A stretch of 64,000 nt of DNA from Nigrospora sphaerica (GCA_018287875.1 JAGVVL010000002.1:4650001-4714000); one strand, 5' to 3'. Positions 22,177 through 34,500 are shown, counted from the first letter of the stretch. The notes: generated by a model not told the origin, from the letters alone. Made by a program: numbers and translations.

Positions 22177-24409
22177 CTACGCGGGCGCCATGGGGGGCGT
22201 GGCCGCGCCCTGGGCGAGCCGGTCCTTCTCGGCGTCGATGAGGACCTGGGGGCGGGCGCGGCCCGTCAGCTCGTCGTTGCCGCAGACGAACCACGAGGGG
22301 TTGCGCAGGAAGATTTGGTCCATGTCCTCGAGCGTGCGGTTCGCCGTCTCGGGATAGAAGAGGAAGACGACGGGCGCGTAGCAGAGGCAGAAGGCGGCGA
22401 AGACTAGGAGCCCGTCGTTAGCAAAACCAAAAAAGGGCCCGCCCCTTTCTTCTTGGGGGGGGGGGGGGCTACTGATACTCTCCCCTCCTTTTCCTATCAC
22501 CCGATTTTTGCAGACTTACCGAGGTAAAAGGCCCAGCCCAGGCGGTCGACGCCGGCCTTGGTGAACTGCACGACGACAAAGGCCATGAGCCAGTTGGTGG
22601 CGGTGGCGGCGGCGGCGCCGCGCGTCCGCCACCCGAGCGAGTTGATCTCGGCCGAGTAAACCCACGGCACGCCGCCCCAGGTCGGTGAGAAGAAGACGTG
22701 GTAGAGGACGAACATGGCGACGGTGACGTTGGCGAGCTGGTGGCACACACGCAAACGCACGTGAGCTTTGGTCAGCCCGGGAATCTCCACCGGGTCGGGG
22801 GCCGAGGACAAAAGAAAGGGCCACACGTACCGTGCGTGAATGGGCCGGGTGGTCCTGGGCCGCCTTGAGGGACGCGGCGGCGACGACGTGGCAGACGGCC
22901 ATGGCCAGGGCTCCGTTGAGCATCAACCTGGACGGGGGGGACGGGTTCAGGTTGGGTGTTCAGGGGACAAAAAAGAAAGGGGGAAGGGGGGGAATAAAAG
23001 ACGTACTTGCGTCGACCCCAGCGGTCAATGACAAAGAGGCTACCGAAGGCGGCCACGAGGTAAACAGTGCCGCTTACGGCCGTGAGGAGGCGGCTCATCT
23101 GGTCGTCGAAACCGACGTTGTCGCGCAGAAGCGTCGGGAAGTAGAAGCCTGTTTCCCCCTCCCGCCACGAGGGGGGCCGTCAGCGCACGACAGAGGAACA
23201 CACCCAAGGACAGAGAGAGAGGGGCAAAGGGGGGAGAGGGAGAGAGTGAGAAAAATAAAGAAACCCACCCAAGGCGTTGATGCCCGAAAACTGCTGCATA
23301 AACTGGGTGCCGCAGGCGAGCAGGAGGCGGCGAAAGTTTTGCGTGGGGTCCCGGTGGCGCAGGACGTCGACGAGAGGGACGCGGCCGGCGCGCTCGAGCT
23401 CGAGGGCGGCGCGGATGGAGGCGTACTCGGCGAGGGCGAGGGGGTCGTCGGTGCCGTCGCCGTCGGCGGCGCCGGCGATGCGGGCGATGGTGGCGAGGGC
23501 GTCGGGGCCGCGGCGGGCGAGCAGGAGCCAGCGGGGCGACTCGGGCACGAGGGCGAGGACGGGGAAGACGAGGGCGGCGAAGAGGAGCTGGAAGGCGAGG
23601 GGTAGGCGCCACTGCAGCGGGCCGCCGCCGAACCAGAGGGCGTAGCAGAGCCAGTTGGCGAGGCAGAAGCACGTCACGTTGGCCGAGGCGCCGATGACGA
23701 GCAGCCGGCCCCGCAGCGCCGCCGGCGCGCACTCGGCCAGGTACACGGGGCTCATGGTCGACGTCATGCCCATGCCGAAGCCGTTGACGACGCGGCCCAC
23801 GACGAGCTGCGCGAGGCTCCACGACGAAAACTGCAGCACCGCCCCCGCGAGGTTGAGCCCGTGGCCCACGAGCAGCGTCCGCTTGCGCCCGAGCCGGTCC
23901 CCGAGGACAAAGGCCGCGATGGCGCCGAAGAAGGCCCCCAGCTGCCCGGCGCCGAACCCCCCTTTTCGTCAGCCGGAACCGGCCTACTTCCGCTCTTTCC
24001 CTATACCCCCAACCCCCCCTGTTTCCTTCAGGGGACAAGCAGACGACGGCGACGTACCAGGAAGCAACTCGTCACGATGCCCGAGATGCTCGCAACCCGC
24101 GTCTGCGGGAACAGCCTTTGAAAGTCTTCGGACACGAGCACGCCGGCGAACACGCCCTGGTAGCTTCCGTCAGTATCCCGACGGACGCCTCCGCCGGGGG
24201 CCGCACACTCCAGAGGCGAGGAGGGGGGAGCCAACCTGGCAGTATCCGAACCAGCACGACGACACTGGAATACCCGAAACATTAGTTTTTCCTTACTTTC
24301 CCCGTCGGCGGTCCGGACCCGAAACGGGACGTTACTCACCGGCGTCCACGAGCGTGATCAAAGCGATCAGCGGACTGCCGCTCACGCGGCTCTTGGCTAC
24401 GGCCGTCAT
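22177..24409 (-). CDS. MFS sugar transporter
   Basis: Eight exons in one frame: 24409-24340, 24264-24236, 24156-24058, 23941-23269, 23148-23007, 22927-22831, 22736-22520 and 22403-22177. They give 517 residues, the usual length of a 12-helix hexose-type transporter. Family signatures appear in order: WFGYCQGVFAGV in helix 1, GDRLGRKR after helix 2, GRVVNGFGMGM, the intracellular PESPRWL, QQFSGINALGFY in helix 7, DRWGRRK after helix 8, and PETANRTLEDMD after helix 12. Exon 2 is a 29-nt micro-exon that supplies the first-helix FGYCQ. An intron near 22404-22519 contains a run of about 14 G, and acceptors are CAG except one TAG. Sugar specificity cannot be read. It is convergent with the LaeA-like gene; joint regulation is speculation. 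Confidence 0.88.
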
Positions 24410-25244
24410 CCTTGGGGGGGCCGTGATCTCGCGGGCTCGCAACGCTGGAGGGTGGGCAAAAGTTGCTGGGGGCGCGCGCTCGACGAACAGCAGAGGACGA
24501 CGAAACAAGCGATGGCAAACAGGCAGGCCGACCCTATGTTCGTGGCGGACGGCAAGACCCTGGGGTTCACATGGTTGAAGGAGAAAGGTCCGGGGGTCCA
24601 AAAAGCGGACCCGGTCGGCCTCGAGTGGGCACAGGGGCAAAAGTCTGGATGGGCGATGCGGTGTGACTTGATGAGGAAGTGCCGGCTGGAGCTGCTATCG
24701 CCGAAGCCGGCTGCAGTTGGCCCCATATACGACTGGAACGGACCCGCTATGCACGAGTTGGTTGTCCATCTTGCCTACCTCCTGCCAACCTCTCTCGCCT
24801 CTTCACCGTCTATAGCGTGCAGAGTATGTATCGGTACCCCGCGCGCTCCCCGAGGTTGAAGTACAGGCTGGTCGGAGCCGCTTGCGACCCCGACCGGCCC
24901 CAGTCGGCATCGCCTTCCCCGCGCCCCTTTTTGGGGGGGCTCCTCCCGGAGCCGCTCCGACCAGCGGCCATCCCGAATAGGCAAAACCGCCCACCCCTCC
25001 GTATCCATTGAGGCTCTCTTTTTATACCTACCACACTCTATTGGCTACTTCTAACCACCGTACCCTTATAGCACGCGCGACGCGCCACGCATGCCCGCCG
25101 CCTCCCCACTTCTCACATGTCTATATAGTACTCCCACTTATCACAACTCTCCCCCCGGCCACCAGGCACCGGCTTCGTGCACCCGATGCCTCGCCTACAG
25201 GGCCTCTTCGCTCCTATTCTTTCTTGTCCGCTTTGTATCCCCCT
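24410..25244. other. Intergenic, transporter promoter side
   Basis: 0.8 kb between the transporter start and the 3' end of palA. It should hold the transporter promoter. No gene seen. Confidence 0.5.
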
Positions 25245-27870
25245 TCAGCCAAACCGGATGCCGCTGTTGGGATCCCAAGTGCCCCCTTTCGGAGCGCTTG
25301 GCGGGGCCGGTGCCCCCCCGAACTTGATACCCATCTCGGGGTTCCACATGGCCTGCATCGGGTTCGCCCGAGGCGGCTGCGGTTGCGGTGCCACCGTCTC
25401 GGCCGGCGGTGCCCAGGACTGAATGCGAGCTTCGGCTGGGCTCTGTCCCGCCTGCCGGGGCGCCTGGTCTTGTGCCTGCTTGTAGTAGCCGGCTTGCGTC
25501 GAAACCGGAGCCGGCGCCGGTGCCGGTGCCGCTACTGGTGCGTGGTCGAGAGTTAGCCCCTGCAGCGGAGGCATGCTGAGCTCATCCTCGAGCATGCGTG
25601 CCTCCCGGCGTCGCTCCGTCACAAAGCCGCGTGCGCCGTCCCGGAAGCCACCAACAATGCGGCTGAGGTCGTTGTAGAACTTGCGCCCCACCTCAACGTT
25701 GCTGACCAGCTCCTTGTACTTGTAGTAGGCGTTCTCGAGCTTCTGCAGCGCCTGCTCGCGCTCCCGGTTACCCTTGTCCCCAACCATCTTCTTCTGGCTC
25801 TCAAAGTCACGGTGGGCCCGCATCAGATCGTTGATAATCTTCTCTTGCTCGGCCGCTTCCTTGCGAACGAGCTCGAGGTCGGGTTCGTAGAGCGAGTCCA
25901 GCCGCTTTTCGAAGAAATCCTCAAAGTGTGCCGGCACGATGGCCGTGGCGACGGCCTGCGTGCGTTCCAACCTCGACGCCTCCTTCAGGATGTCGGACTT
26001 GATGTCGTCCTCCTTGGCTTTTTCCCGGAGCGCTTCGGCCTTCCGCCGTCGCCGGCTCTCCAGCCGCGTGACGTCGTTGTAGGCGCTACGGAGGCGGCCA
26101 ATGGCGGGCTTCAGCGCCTCGGGAATCTCGGTACGTCTGGACGAGGGCACGAAATCCATGATGCCACGATCGGGGCCGGCAAGGATGGCGAGCGTGGGCT
26201 CAATGCCTCGGAATTTCTCCCGGACCACCCCGTCGCTGCTGGCGCTGTTGCCGAACCACCCTTCGGCCTCATTCACCTGGTTCCATAGTTTGGCGCCCTG
26301 CGACGGTTCCAATCGACTTTCGGGCCGCGCCCACCGGTCGGTGCCGTATCGACGCCGAAGACGGGCATCTTCCTCTTCCTCGCCTTGCAACAGCTCCTTG
26401 CCCTCCTCGAAAATGGCGATGTCGGCAGCCCGCAGCTTGTCTATGTCGGCAAAGCTGCGCTGCAGGCGGTTGATGGCGTCTGCTTGCCTGATCTCCTCGG
26501 CATGCTGCACCAGCGTGCCTGGCAGGCCCAAGGGCTTCTCGAAGGACTGTATGGACCCTGGCAGGTTCAGCGACGAGAGGATCTCGTGTATCCTTTCGTT
26601 CAGAACCTCGAGCTCGGCAATGATGTTTTGGTTTACCATGCGGTCCCGCCGCTCTTCGTAGATGGACACGGCAATGTGCACCGAATAGGGCACGAGCTTG
26701 GTGAAGAGGGCAGGGCCAAACTCGGCCTGCTCCCCTAGGAACTCGAGCGGCGTTGATACCTCGGGCGGCACGCGGGCCATGGCCATGTTGGCCCGATCCA
26801 GAATCTTAAGCTCGGATTTGGGCGGAACAATATCTGCACACAGTAGTTGCGTTAGCACGGCTGGCCCTTGCGTTCCGCTCCGGCCCCGGCCCGTGAACTG
26901 GGGACTAGGCGCGCTTACTAAGGTAGAGCATGTCGTTGTCCTTCTCGGCTCTCTTCAGGTCCTCCTCCACCCGTCGCTTCAGGCCGTTCAGGTCGTCCAC
27001 GACGGTCTTGTTCAGGTAGCCACCGCGCGTTTCCTTCAGGCCCTCGTTCACGCACGCCACGGCGTCCATCAACCTCGCCACTTCCTCTCCGTATTTTCGC
27101 TTTTCCAAACAGTCGCAGGCGGCTCGGTACTGGGCGGCAGCGGCAAAGTGGTGGTGCTTGGCGCTCATGTGATGGATCCAGCTGCTGCTGACGGCCTCGG
27201 ACCGCATGGCGGCCTCGCCAGCCGAGTTATACAGGTCACTGACGCGCGCGGCCAGCTTGGCGATGGAGGCATCCTTATAGCCGTCCATAACGGCCTTTTG
27301 CCAATAGCACTCCTGGCTCTGGGCCAGTTGCAGCTGCAGCAGCGATTCGAGCGTGTGCTCATCCATGTCTTCGGGCGGCGTGGTGCGCAGCTCCGTGACG
27401 ACGTTCTCCTTGAGGTGCTTCAGGACACCGGCAGCGAGGCCAAAGTAGCTGGCGGCCGTCTTGAGGCCTTCGGTGGCCGTCCGGTTGCTCGCAATGGCCA
27501 GCTGCGAGTAAAGCGCGGCCAGGTTGTAGAGGATGTTGGCCAGCTCGAACTGGAGGTTGTTGTGGACGACGGGGCGCTCTGTGTTGTAGCCCAGGGCCGG
27601 GTACCAGGTGAAGTCGGCGCCGATGTCGATGGGGAACTTGCCCGTCATCCACACCAGCTGGGCGGCGTAGGCCTGCAGCTTCTTGACGCCGCTGAGGTGC
27701 GGCTCCCGGACGTGCAGGGCGTCGCGGCGCAGGGCGTCGACGACGTCGAGGTCTTGGCGGAACATGTCCGGGTGCTGGTCGTACTTGGTCGAGATGTACT
27801 GGCGCACGGCGGCCGACAGCGAGAGCTGCGCCCCCTTGCGGAAGGGGACGGCGAGGATGTTGTTCTGCAT
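25245..27870 (-). CDS. palA: PalA/RIM20, BRO1-domain pH-signalling protein
   Basis: Two exons, 27870-26919 and 26833-25245, spliced at phase 1 (GTAAGC donor, GCTAAC branch, CAG acceptor) to give 846 residues. The N-terminus reads NILAVPFRKGAQLSL, then YISTKYDQHPDMFRQDL and KFPIDIGADFTWYPALGY. These are hallmarks of the BRO1 domain in PalA/RIM20 rather than BRO1 itself or ALIX. Residues to about 365 form the BRO1 domain, which binds ESCRT-III Snf7/Vps32. About 365-700 is the coiled V domain that binds PacC YPxL motifs. The C-terminus is Pro/Ala/Gln-rich. In the Pal/Rim ambient-pH pathway PalA scaffolds PacC near PalB at endosomal or plasma-membrane ESCRT sites. In-frame sequence upstream of the chosen ATG lacks conserved residues, so the start at 27870 is preferred. 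Confidence 0.93.
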
Positions 27871-29894
27871 CGCGCGGGGGGTCCGGGTTTGGGTCGATGC
27901 CGGCAGGCTTGGGTGGAGGACGCACAGCAGGAAGAGGGCGGGCTCGCGTGTGGCGGTGATGTAGGTTGGGCTTTCCGGTGTCGCTGGCTTCCGCAGCAGG
28001 ACAAGCACGTCGCGGTAATCAGAGTTGACGGGCGGTGGTGACGGAGACCAGCAACGACTTCATCCCCGCGCGGGCTTTCCGTTGGCGCCCGATATGCGCC
28101 TAAGGTCGAAAGGGGTGAGGCAGTAGTAGTGCCTTCGGTAAAAGGGTGCGCTGACGGTCTGCTTTACTTGCCAAGGGTCAATACACCTTCAACAACAGCA
28201 AGCAGCGATAAGGGCTGCGTCGTTGGAGCCCGTCATCGTCGTCTCCTTCCTTCTCCTTCCAAGTCGGCTTGGCGGGGTTCCTTCCTTGCCCGACAGCAAG
28301 CGGATCAATGGATCCATCCCTGGCCCTTGACTTGGTTAGGAGCAAAAGCCTATTATGTATTTACCCCCATGAGACTGTTCCCTACGTCACTTACGGTTTA
28401 GTTGCATGCACCACGGAAGAGTATCCCACGCACATACACCCGTCGTCCACCACCTGCTACTATAACAATTCTCTTGTTGGGATTCCGCGCTACCCCCTCT
28501 TTCCTTCCTTTCTCTGTCTCCCTCTCTTTCTCGCCGCGAGGGCCTCCGCAAGAACGTTTGACGATAATACCACAACAGCTGGATCACGCCCCCGTGTATG
28601 TGTGCAAAGTAGCGTAGCGACGAAGGCACACACAACGTTCAAGTGACGCATATGCGCTTAGGTATGAGGCCGATGGGCGCGCATCGGTGCTCCATCGTTT
28701 CGTAACCAGCCCTCTGTAGGTTCGGCAAATGCGGACGACGCGGCTCGGCTCGCCTACCCGGCTCCTGGACAGGCGGCATCTACTTTTGGCCCTTCCTTGG
28801 TGCTTACCACGTGGTCGACGTACGGAGTGGTTACGGTTGTCGGCCTCGCATCTCCGACAACCTTACCCTGCGCGGGCGCGCACGTGGTCGGGCGGTATCA
28901 TCCCTGGTTCCTTCAAGTCTGGACATCCGGATGTGCATTGGTGGTATATTCCCTATGTACACGCGCGCGTCCTCGTCTCATTCGAGAAACCCACCCCCCT
29001 CTCGAGCACTTCGATCGTCGGGTGTAATCCTGCCGAGCAGAGTGCGCCGCACGATTTTTGGGCCATTGTCTCCCATCCTAAGCATGCGCTATACCGAAAT
29101 GCGCATTCAAACTGGCATTTCCAACCTCATGTGTAGCCAAAACTGCCGCAATGAACACTTGGACCCGGTCCGCACCAAATATGTCTATACACCAAAAAGC
29201 GGTTGCCGAGTTCCTCCGAGCCCCGAGTCTTATCATGTACAGGGTCGCAGGGCCTTCCTTTTCCCCAGTGGGTAGCCAGAACTCCAAAGCAAGTACGCCG
29301 ATGGAAACGGCGCCGGATGTCGTCGCGGCTGAACGCAGGGCTCGCCTTTGCTCAGGGACAAGAAAGCGTGCGCCGAGAAAGAAGAAGGGAGCGAAGGGGT
29401 CGAATCGAATGGGGGGATGGGGGAACGACGGCCCGAGGGCGGCGGTTGTTGCGTGATTAACCATTAACGTGAGATATTGCTGTGACAACGTCACGACGGT
29501 GCGCGCCGTGGCAGGAGGCCTGTTGTAACTGCCGGCGTTGACCTCCGTCATCTTCGGTCGGCCGGAGCCTTTGCGAAGCGAGCAGCTCGTCCCACCGTCC
29601 GCGACGCCAGGCGTGTGTGTACATGTGTCTGTGTGTGTGTGTGCGTGGGTGACGTGCAATAGCATGCGCCCAGAGCACTTCAAACACGGGGGTGTCGCAT
29701 CAAAATAAGTAAAACCAAAGCCTGCCGGCCGTTGTCCGCAAGGCACAACGCCCAGCGGGGACCCAAATGCCGAAGTCCCCAAGGGAGGCGCCGCCCATCG
29801 TTACAAACGGGGGCCGAGGCCGTGAAGAGAAAGGCTGTATCAGCCGACGTTCGTAGAACAGTCATTACGTCATAGCAATCTGGCGCGGTCCTGT
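27871..29894. other. Intergenic, palA promoter to glycosyltransferase 3' end
   Basis: 2 kb with no supportable gene. One GCCAAG hexamer lies at 28170-28175, about 300 bases upstream of palA. A GT dinucleotide-rich patch lies at 29607-29648. Much of the rest is mixed-composition spacer. Confidence 0.5.
28170..28175 (+). promoter_or_regulatory. Candidate PacC site (GCCARG)
   Basis: The hexamer GCCAAG matches the PacC consensus and lies upstream of palA. A six-base match is expected often by chance, and palA is not generally known as a strong PacC target, so this is a weak call. Confidence 0.15.
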
Positions 29895-31547
29895 TCACGG
29901 CACCCACACAAGCTCCACGATGCCGTCGTTCTTAGACATGGGCATGCCGTTCTCGTCCACCCACCGCCAGTCGGCGGCTTTGCGCACGTAGATCTGCGTC
30001 ACCGTGTTGTCGTCGTTGCGGCGGGCCTCCTGGAGGTCCCAGCTGATCTTGCGTCCCGTCTTGAGGAGGCTGGGCCGCTGCGGGTCGAAGACGTAGTCCA
30101 AGTTCCAGCCCTTATCCTGGGGCGCGGCGGCAAAAGTGCGCTCCATCTGGCGGAGGTTAAAGTTGATGCCCTTGGGGTATTGCACAACGCTGAAGCTGGT
30201 CGAGATGATGAAGTTGTCGGTCGTCTGGAAGCGCTGGAGCGTGCAGTCCTCGCCACAGATGTGGGCAATCTTGGTGTAGTGCCAAGGCAGGGCCGAGTGC
30301 CAGCCGCCGCCCTTGAAGTGGTGCAGCGAGATGGGCTTGACGCCCGACTCGTAGAAGCCCGAGGGGTCGCCGTAGAGGTCGAGCTGGTAGAGACCCTTTA
30401 GGACCGACAGGCGCACGTCCGTGTTCTCGTAGATACACTTGCGCAGGAGGATATCACCCTGGGGTCCCCAGCCCGAGTTGGACTCGCGCACCTTCTCCTC
30501 CGACTTGCACGATTCGTAGTCCATGGTGACCTTGGCGGCCATGGGCACCGACAAAAAGACACCGGCGCCGCCGAAAGCCTGGGAGCCGTGGCGGTCCACG
30601 TTGTTGACGTCCTCGGACAGAGTGCCGATATACAGGGGCTCGTCGGGGTCGTACTCTTCGAACTTCTTGGTGAGCGCGTGGACGCTCGGGAAAAAGGTGT
30701 CGTCGTCGCACGTCACGAGCCACTTCTTGTTGGGCCGCTCGGGGTGGCTGTACAAGGTCGGCACGAGCGTCAGGTAGCGGACGGCCATCTCCATGCGCGA
30801 GTCGGACTGGTAAACGTCGACGTCGATGCCGACGTTGGTCAGAACCGTCTTGGCCTCGTAGATTTGCTCCTCGCTGGCATCCAGGAGCAGGAGAATGAGC
30901 TTGCCGCCGTTGGACTTGCCCTTGCCGTCCGTCAACCAGTAGGTCCACTCGTTCACGGGGCTCGTCTTGTTGGAGCTGAACCGCTTGAAGGTGGTCGAGA
31001 CGCCGAACATAAAGTCGGACAGGTTGCCGGTGGCGGGGAAGGGCGACTCGGATACGGGGACCTGCAGGGGCTCGATACACTTCTCCTGTCCGTAGTTGTT
31101 TGGGAACCGCGAGTCGATGGTCTTGAAGGCCGTGGGCAGAAACTCCTGCTGGAGCTTGGTGATGGACTTGCGCGGAATGGGCTGGCGGTTGATCTTGACG
31201 TAGCGCTTGAAGTACTCGAACCCTTCTTCAAGCTCGTACTGAGCGCGAAGACCGGCCATTTCCGTCATGTTAATGCCGCAGTCCATGACGTGCTTGGAGA
31301 TGGGCACGACGTCGGCGGCGGTCGCGACGGGCGCGTCGCCCATGGGGTGCTGTTGCGGAACCGAACCTTGGCTCTTGGTGGCGGCCGCCTTGGCTTTCAT
31401 GAACTGTGTCGTCACATCGTCTATCCGGTCCGACTTCCAGGTGATGGCAAGGAGGAACAGGAGAGCGACGGCGAACAGGACGCAGCGCGAGAAGGGGTTC
31501 CTCATGCTGAAAAAACGTTGGTGCGACGGGGGCATTTTGGCTCCCAT
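29895..31547 (-). CDS. Type II membrane glycosyltransferase (fringe/GT31-type)
   Basis: Intronless, 550 residues from the ATG at 31547; the open frame runs ten codons further upstream only from a TTG. Residues 22-38 form one hydrophobic signal-anchor (CVLFAVALLFLLAITW) after a short basic cytosolic tail, a type II Golgi topology. The catalytic region has the metal-binding DDD triad at 281-283 within VTCDDDTFFPSV. It is followed by LYIGTLSED, FGGAGVFLSVPMA and GDILLRKC, in the order seen in fringe/beta-1,3-glycosyltransferase (GT31 / DUF604-like) enzymes. A C-terminal HHFKGGGWHSALPWHY precedes a Cys pair (ICGEDC). Inference: Golgi glycosyl transfer to protein or lipid glycans. Donor and acceptor are unknown. 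The upstream C/T-rich sense-strand tract (31620-32100) may be its leader. Confidence 0.85.
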   Translation of the reverse strand: MGAKMPPSHQRFFSMRNPFSRCVLFAVALLFLLAITWKSDRIDDVTTQFMKAKAAATKSQGSVPQQHPMGDAPVATAADVVPISKHVMDCGINMTEMAGLRAQYELEEGFEYFKRYVKINRQPIPRKSITKLQQEFLPTAFKTIDSRFPNNYGQEKCIEPLQVPVSESPFPATGNLSDFMFGVSTTFKRFSSNKTSPVNEWTYWLTDGKGKSNGGKLILLLLDASEEQIYEAKTVLTNVGIDVDVYQSDSRMEMAVRYLTLVPTLYSHPERPNKKWLVTCDDDTFFPSVHALTKKFEEYDPDEPLYIGTLSEDVNNVDRHGSQAFGGAGVFLSVPMAAKVTMDYESCKSEEKVRESNSGWGPQGDILLRKCIYENTDVRLSVLKGLYQLDLYGDPSGFYESGVKPISLHHFKGGGWHSALPWHYTKIAHICGEDCTLQRFQTTDNFIISTSFSVVQYPKGINFNLRQMERTFAAAPQDKGWNLDYVFDPQRPSLLKTGRKISWDLQEARRNDDNTVTQIYVRKAADWRWVDENGMPMSKNDGIVELVWVP

Positions 31548-34500
31548 CGTCTTGAAGGGTGAATCCACGGTGTTCAAGTACGAGGAGGCTGGAAGGGGAC
31601 GAAGGACGTCGGGCCTCTTTTGAGAAAGGGCCAGAAGGGCAACGCTTCCAAGAGCGTCTAGGGCGAGCCGGTTCCGTGGGGCGGACCGGTGTAAATAAGG
31701 GCCGGAGCTGTCTCCCTATACGAGGCTTCTTCCACCGCAATACGAGGCAAGACCTTCCAATGGTTTCGCTGTCGTAGACGACGGCCGAGTTATGTGGAAG
31801 CTGTGGGGGGAAGGGGGAAAGAGGATAGAGAGACCAGGGGCGTCTCGGTTGCGAATAGCGAGCGAACGACACACCTCTCACCCAGAGGGGGAGTAGGGGT
31901 GGGTGAGACAAAAGTGAAAGGAAAGGAAGCGATGGGGAGGGTCTTCTTCAACCGTCACGACGCACACGATGTAGCGAAGATGCGGTTGCAGAAGAAAGAC
32001 CAAAAGGAAACGGTCGGTTGGAAGCGAGCGGCACAAAAAGAGTTGAAGAGAGGGAGGAGGGATGGGTTGGTTGAAGAAAGGTTTGGGCCGTCTCAAGACT
32101 CTCCGAACGCGCGCGTTGGCGCACGCTCATACAATCAACTACTACCTCGCCTACCTACCTGATCAGCTCAGGATGAGGTACCGTAACTACAAAACATGCA
32201 GGGATGACGAGGTACATGGGCCCTACCCAGACACAGACAGACAGGAACCCGCATATCTACGCCATCCGTACTTACATCGCACACCATGCCGAGCATGTAC
32301 ACATCCGGCCGAAGGACCCATGGAACGTGAGTACATGGCGACACAACCAGGGCCCTCTCTCCCGGGGGGTGTAGACGCACTCACACGGTAACGATGGCGC
32401 GCGCGCGTGTCTGTGTGTGTGAGTGGGCGGGTGGGTGGGTGTGTACGTGTGTGCCGCCCAGTCTGGCGTGGTCTGGTCTGGTCTGCGGCGGCGACGGCGC
32501 ATGGAGAGGCACAGTAGCGAGATGGCAAATGCAACGGACCTGCCAGGATTGTGTCTGATAGGGGACTTGGATAAAATTGGAGGTATCCAGGGGGGGCTGG
32601 GAGATAAAGTGGCCCCGCCGACGACTTCTCGAAATCCAGCCCAGGGCAGGGCCGCAGGGGCAACCCCGAGAGGAGTTGGTGGAGGAAAGAGGGCCGAAAG
32701 GGGAAAGGGGAGTTCCAGCGTGGGTAGATAGATAATAGGAATGAGAATGAGGGAGAGAGAGAGCGTCAGAGGTACGAAGCGTACGCGCCCTACGCACAGT
32801 GGAAGGTTTTCCCTTTCTTTCGTTCCTGTCATCCCCGCAGGCGTACGAGGTACTTCGTACGTCGGTCGCGTGTCTTGGGCATTCATGTGGTCCTTGATTG
32901 GGTGGGGGCTCAGCTTGCGCGCGCGGACATCCACTTTCCCTCCCTTCCTCCCTCGCTCCCTCCTCCACTCCACCTGCCATGGATTCCCGCCTCAGGTCCA
33001 GGGCTCTTCCGCTATCCATTATGTGTCCATGCTCCCGCGTACAGGGCCATGGGATGGAGTTAATGGAAGGCAGTGCGGGCGGGCATTGATTGAGGCACAG
33101 CAACTTTTGATACACCTCTTGCCTTGCCTTGCCTTCCTGATCTTCCCCTGGGGCGACGCTTGACGACATGCATTTACGCCCCTCTCGCCCCCCCTTCCCC
33201 CTGGCACAATGGATGGGCGGAAACTTATGTGCGTACCTGGCCACGGCCTCCGAGCCCGCCGCCCAGCGACTCCTCCATGCCATCCATCCGGCATAGCCAT
33301 CCTGGATGGCCCCGTCCGCGAGTGCGCGCTGGGCAGGTACTGTAAGGCCAGAGCACGTCATCGGCCGCCCGTCGGCATGTAGGTCTTCCGTTCACGGCAG
33401 GAGGAGAGAAGGCGGGCAGGACGTGGTATCCCGTCTATGGCGAAGCCATGGGGGTAGGGCACGGCGTGGCATCTGGCGGAATGGAAACGGAAACACCCAG
33501 GGCACGCCTTAAGGGCCGACCGCTTCAATAGGTCCCTTCCCCTGCCGCCCTCTCTCTATTCCACACGCATTATACACAGGCGCTGCGGACAAGTACCTAA
33601 CTGCCGGGGTTCGTTTCCATGTATTCACATACGCACGCACGTCGACCCGCGGGTCTGGCCATGTGCTGGGACGGATGTGGACACGGTGCGTCTGCTGGCG
33701 TGGAGGCAGAGGGCATCTTTCTTTTGCCCCTTGGTCGACGGCAGGTACCGACCGATGGGCGTGAAAAGTCGACGACTTAGTTTAGTCTACTTCAGGTAGG
33801 GGAACTACAACTATTGCCTACTTACATGACCTATTTTTCCTACCTATGCTACTGGTACAACTACCTGACCTGGCCTCCGGTTGCGGTCGGCAAGCCGTGC
33901 GCGCCGAGTGCGGGTGGATAAGCTTTGCCTCGTACATATTGGAAGCACGTTTACCACCCACGTTGCTCATGTACGGATAGCCGGGGAACGGCAAAGAATT
34001 GAACTCGACTGACGGAACCTACGCATACGTACAGTCGCGAGGGAACGCGGCCATGGGATGGGATGGCCGAGGCTTTACGGGATGCTAAATACAATACGCG
34101 ATACGGACGGGGGCGCGGCGGCGCGCGGGTCCTTCCCGTGGCGACACGGATGATTGTCCAATGGTGTCATGAGCACAGCAAACGCCATGGTTACATGCTG
34201 CGCGGCGTCGACGTCTAGATCGTACGCCTGACAAGCCCCCCGAGGTTGCTTGTTGCGTCGTGACGGGTGTTGGCTGGTCGTGTTGAAGGGTCATGACCAA
34301 GTCGAAGCCCGCCGTCTGTCATCCCATCCCGTCCCGGCATCGTCACACGCAGTGTCTCGTATTGTGCCTTGGTCCCAGTCGAGTCGGCTGCGTCCTTCAT
34401 GTAAGACAAGGTTTCTCTCCCCCCCCTTCCCCCTTGGCCCCCCTCCTCTACCGGGCTGGCCGCCCTGTCCGCCCTCTTGCACGTCTATTGATAGTTCCGA

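Noticed and set aside
22832..24038. Long frames on both strands over the transporter (257 and 332 codons)
   Set aside because: Arg/Pro- or Glu/Gly-rich shadows of the eight-exon transporter; the spliced model explains every signature.
19606..24409. Secondary-metabolite cluster around the LaeA-like gene
   Set aside because: No PKS, NRPS, terpene cyclase, P450 or cluster regulator in the window; LaeA-like paralogues are common outside clusters.
32381..33361. 326-codon minus-strand frame
   Set aside because: Low-complexity, His/Thr/Pro-rich translation of GT and GC repeats; no coding bias or domain.
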